Of a stretch of DNA of 64,000 nucleotides, positions 63,143-64,000 are shown piece after piece (the stretch's first letter is position 1; each line of letters begins with the position of its first letter). The position numbers and the translations under genes are program-made. The notes beneath the pieces were generated by a model. It did not search any database and was not told the DNA's origin. It saw nothing but the letters and a program-made list of their open reading frames with translations. The stretch comes from Pseudomonadales bacterium (GTDB lineage: Bacteria; Pseudomonadota; Gammaproteobacteria; Pseudomonadales; IMCC2047): assembly GCA_024234615.1 (NCBI GenBank), contig JACKNY010000002.1, positions 248,001 to 312,000 on the forward strand, read 5' to 3'.

Positions 63143-63626
63143 TGGTCTCCCACTAAGGGTCTGACACCCATTATAAAAGTAATACTCAACCAGTCTATAT
63201 TTCAGTATTTTTCAGATTCTGATAATCCCGCTGTCACAGTCGCCCCATCTTTGTAGCTAAATTTTTCTGTACTGCGCAAAGAAAATACTTTTAATATTGG
63301 ACTAAATTTCGTCATAGGAGCACAAAATTGTACTGAGAGTGATGCCTGCTCAAACAATTTATGGACGCCCATCTAAATACGTTTAACCTATTGTTTATTA
63401 AACTAAATTAATAAAAAAATAATTTTAAAATTACCCAAAACTTAGGTTTTGGTATCTGAGATTAAGACAATAGTCTGCGATTTTTTAAAAAAAATATAGG
63501 AAATTAGCTCAAGTTACTACATAATCAAAATCGTTTTTCCGCGATGCAACAATAATATTATGCGGGTGCAACATCGGTAGCCGCTAGTGGTTAAACATCG
63601 TCAAAAACCGAATTTGGGGAGAAATT
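63143..63626. other. AT-rich gap between fxsA and the SDR gene
   Basis: Divergent promoter region, 484 bp, very AT-rich in the middle (63370-63510). No gene or family motif was seen. It should hold the promoters of fxsA and the SDR gene. Confidence 0.5.
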
Positions 63627-64000
63627 ATGAATTTGAATGACAAGGTTATCGTTATCACCGGAGGTGGGCAAGGCCTAGGTCGCGGAATGGCGGTCTCATT
63701 AGCTCAAAAGGGCGCTAAGCTCGCACTAATCGATCTCAGCCAGGAAAATCTCAATGAGTCAGCACGACTGTGCCGCGAAGCGGGAAGCGAAGCCAAGGGC
63801 TACACAGCTAACGTCGCCGACCAAAATGAAGTAGTAGCGGCTTTTGACCAAATTATAACCGACTTCGGTGAAATACACGGTTTAATCAACAACGCGGGCA
63901 TTACCAGAGACGCATTGCTGGTAAAAGTCGATAAAGAAGGCAATGTCAGGCGCGGTATGGATGTCAATCAATGGCAAAGCGTTATCGATGTCAATCTGAC
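63627..64000 (+). CDS. short-chain dehydrogenase/reductase (FabG-like), partial
   Basis: The first 124 residues are in the window. The ATG at 63627 has a GGGGAG ribosome-binding site. NAD(P)-binding TGGGQGLGRGMA and the structural NNAG motif (INNAGITRDALL) are present, as is the ND-type Asp in the DLSQEN position, which favours NAD. Specific substrate cannot be told; FabG-like 3-oxoacyl reductases are the nearest guess. Confidence 0.85.
   Translation, partial: MNLNDKVIVITGGGQGLGRGMAVSLAQKGAKLALIDLSQENLNESARLCREAGSEAKGYTANVADQNEVVAAFDQIITDFGEIHGLINNAGITRDALLVKVDKEGNVRRGMDVNQWQSVIDVNL

Overview
The window is a piece of a gammaproteobacterial chromosome. The housekeeping gene order (guaB-guaA ... 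tadA ... purL, pilA/pilB-pilC-pilD-coaE-yacG, groES-groEL) resembles pseudomonad and Cellvibrionales-type genomes. I cannot name the genus. No rRNA or tRNA gene was seen.

Layout: (1) 1-2547: the end of a cytochrome c, a lipoprotein and a succinylglutamate desuccinylase/aspartoacylase-family protein. (2) 2675-18017: a complete type I-F CRISPR-Cas locus on the minus strand. Read 5'->3' it is: WYL regulator, remnant of an ORF6N protein, cas1, KilA-N protein, a stand-alone crRNA-like gene pointing the other way, cas2-3, csy1-csy2-csy3-csy4, a hicAB toxin-antitoxin pair with two operators, leader, and an array of 61 identical repeats and 60 spacers. (3) 18185-22666: purL and tadA. (4) About 22720-39959: a genomic island between tadA and the 3' end of guaA. 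It is built from modules with related ends (a guaA-3'-like core plus ATACCATG direct repeats) and holds no integrase. The first two modules are about 4 kb and carry defence or conflict genes: an orphan Xre antitoxin, a DUF1778-GNAT toxin-antitoxin pair and a TOTE-type primase-helicase in one, and a wrecked AbiE pair split by a group II intron in the other. The third part is GC-rich and carries redox genes (some broken) and a MarR-controlled RND efflux operon. (5) 39960-64000: guaA, guaB, xseA, an M23 peptidase, a hybrid histidine kinase with an overlapping REC-PAS-GGDEF-EAL gene, type IV pilus genes, coaE, yacG, prfC, a PuuD-like membrane protein, groEL/groES, fxsA and the start of an SDR gene.

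Main result: between the KilA-N gene and cas2-3 (14693-14809, plus strand) lies a small RNA gene made of two degenerate I-F repeats around a 26-nt pseudo-spacer, followed directly by a strong intrinsic terminator. The first 18 nt of the pseudo-spacer match a site 50 bp upstream, in the cas2-3 promoter region, at every position except 6 and 12. Those are the bases flipped out of pairing in Cascade/Csy complexes. The site is preceded by CC, the I-F PAM. This is what an autoregulatory crRNA-like guide (CreR type) should look like: Csy complex loaded with this guide would bind, without extended pairing, next to the cas2-3-csy promoter and repress it. The same site also overlaps the guide's own predicted promoter.

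Coordinates and motifs were read by eye. Homology calls rest on motif recognition, not on searches.
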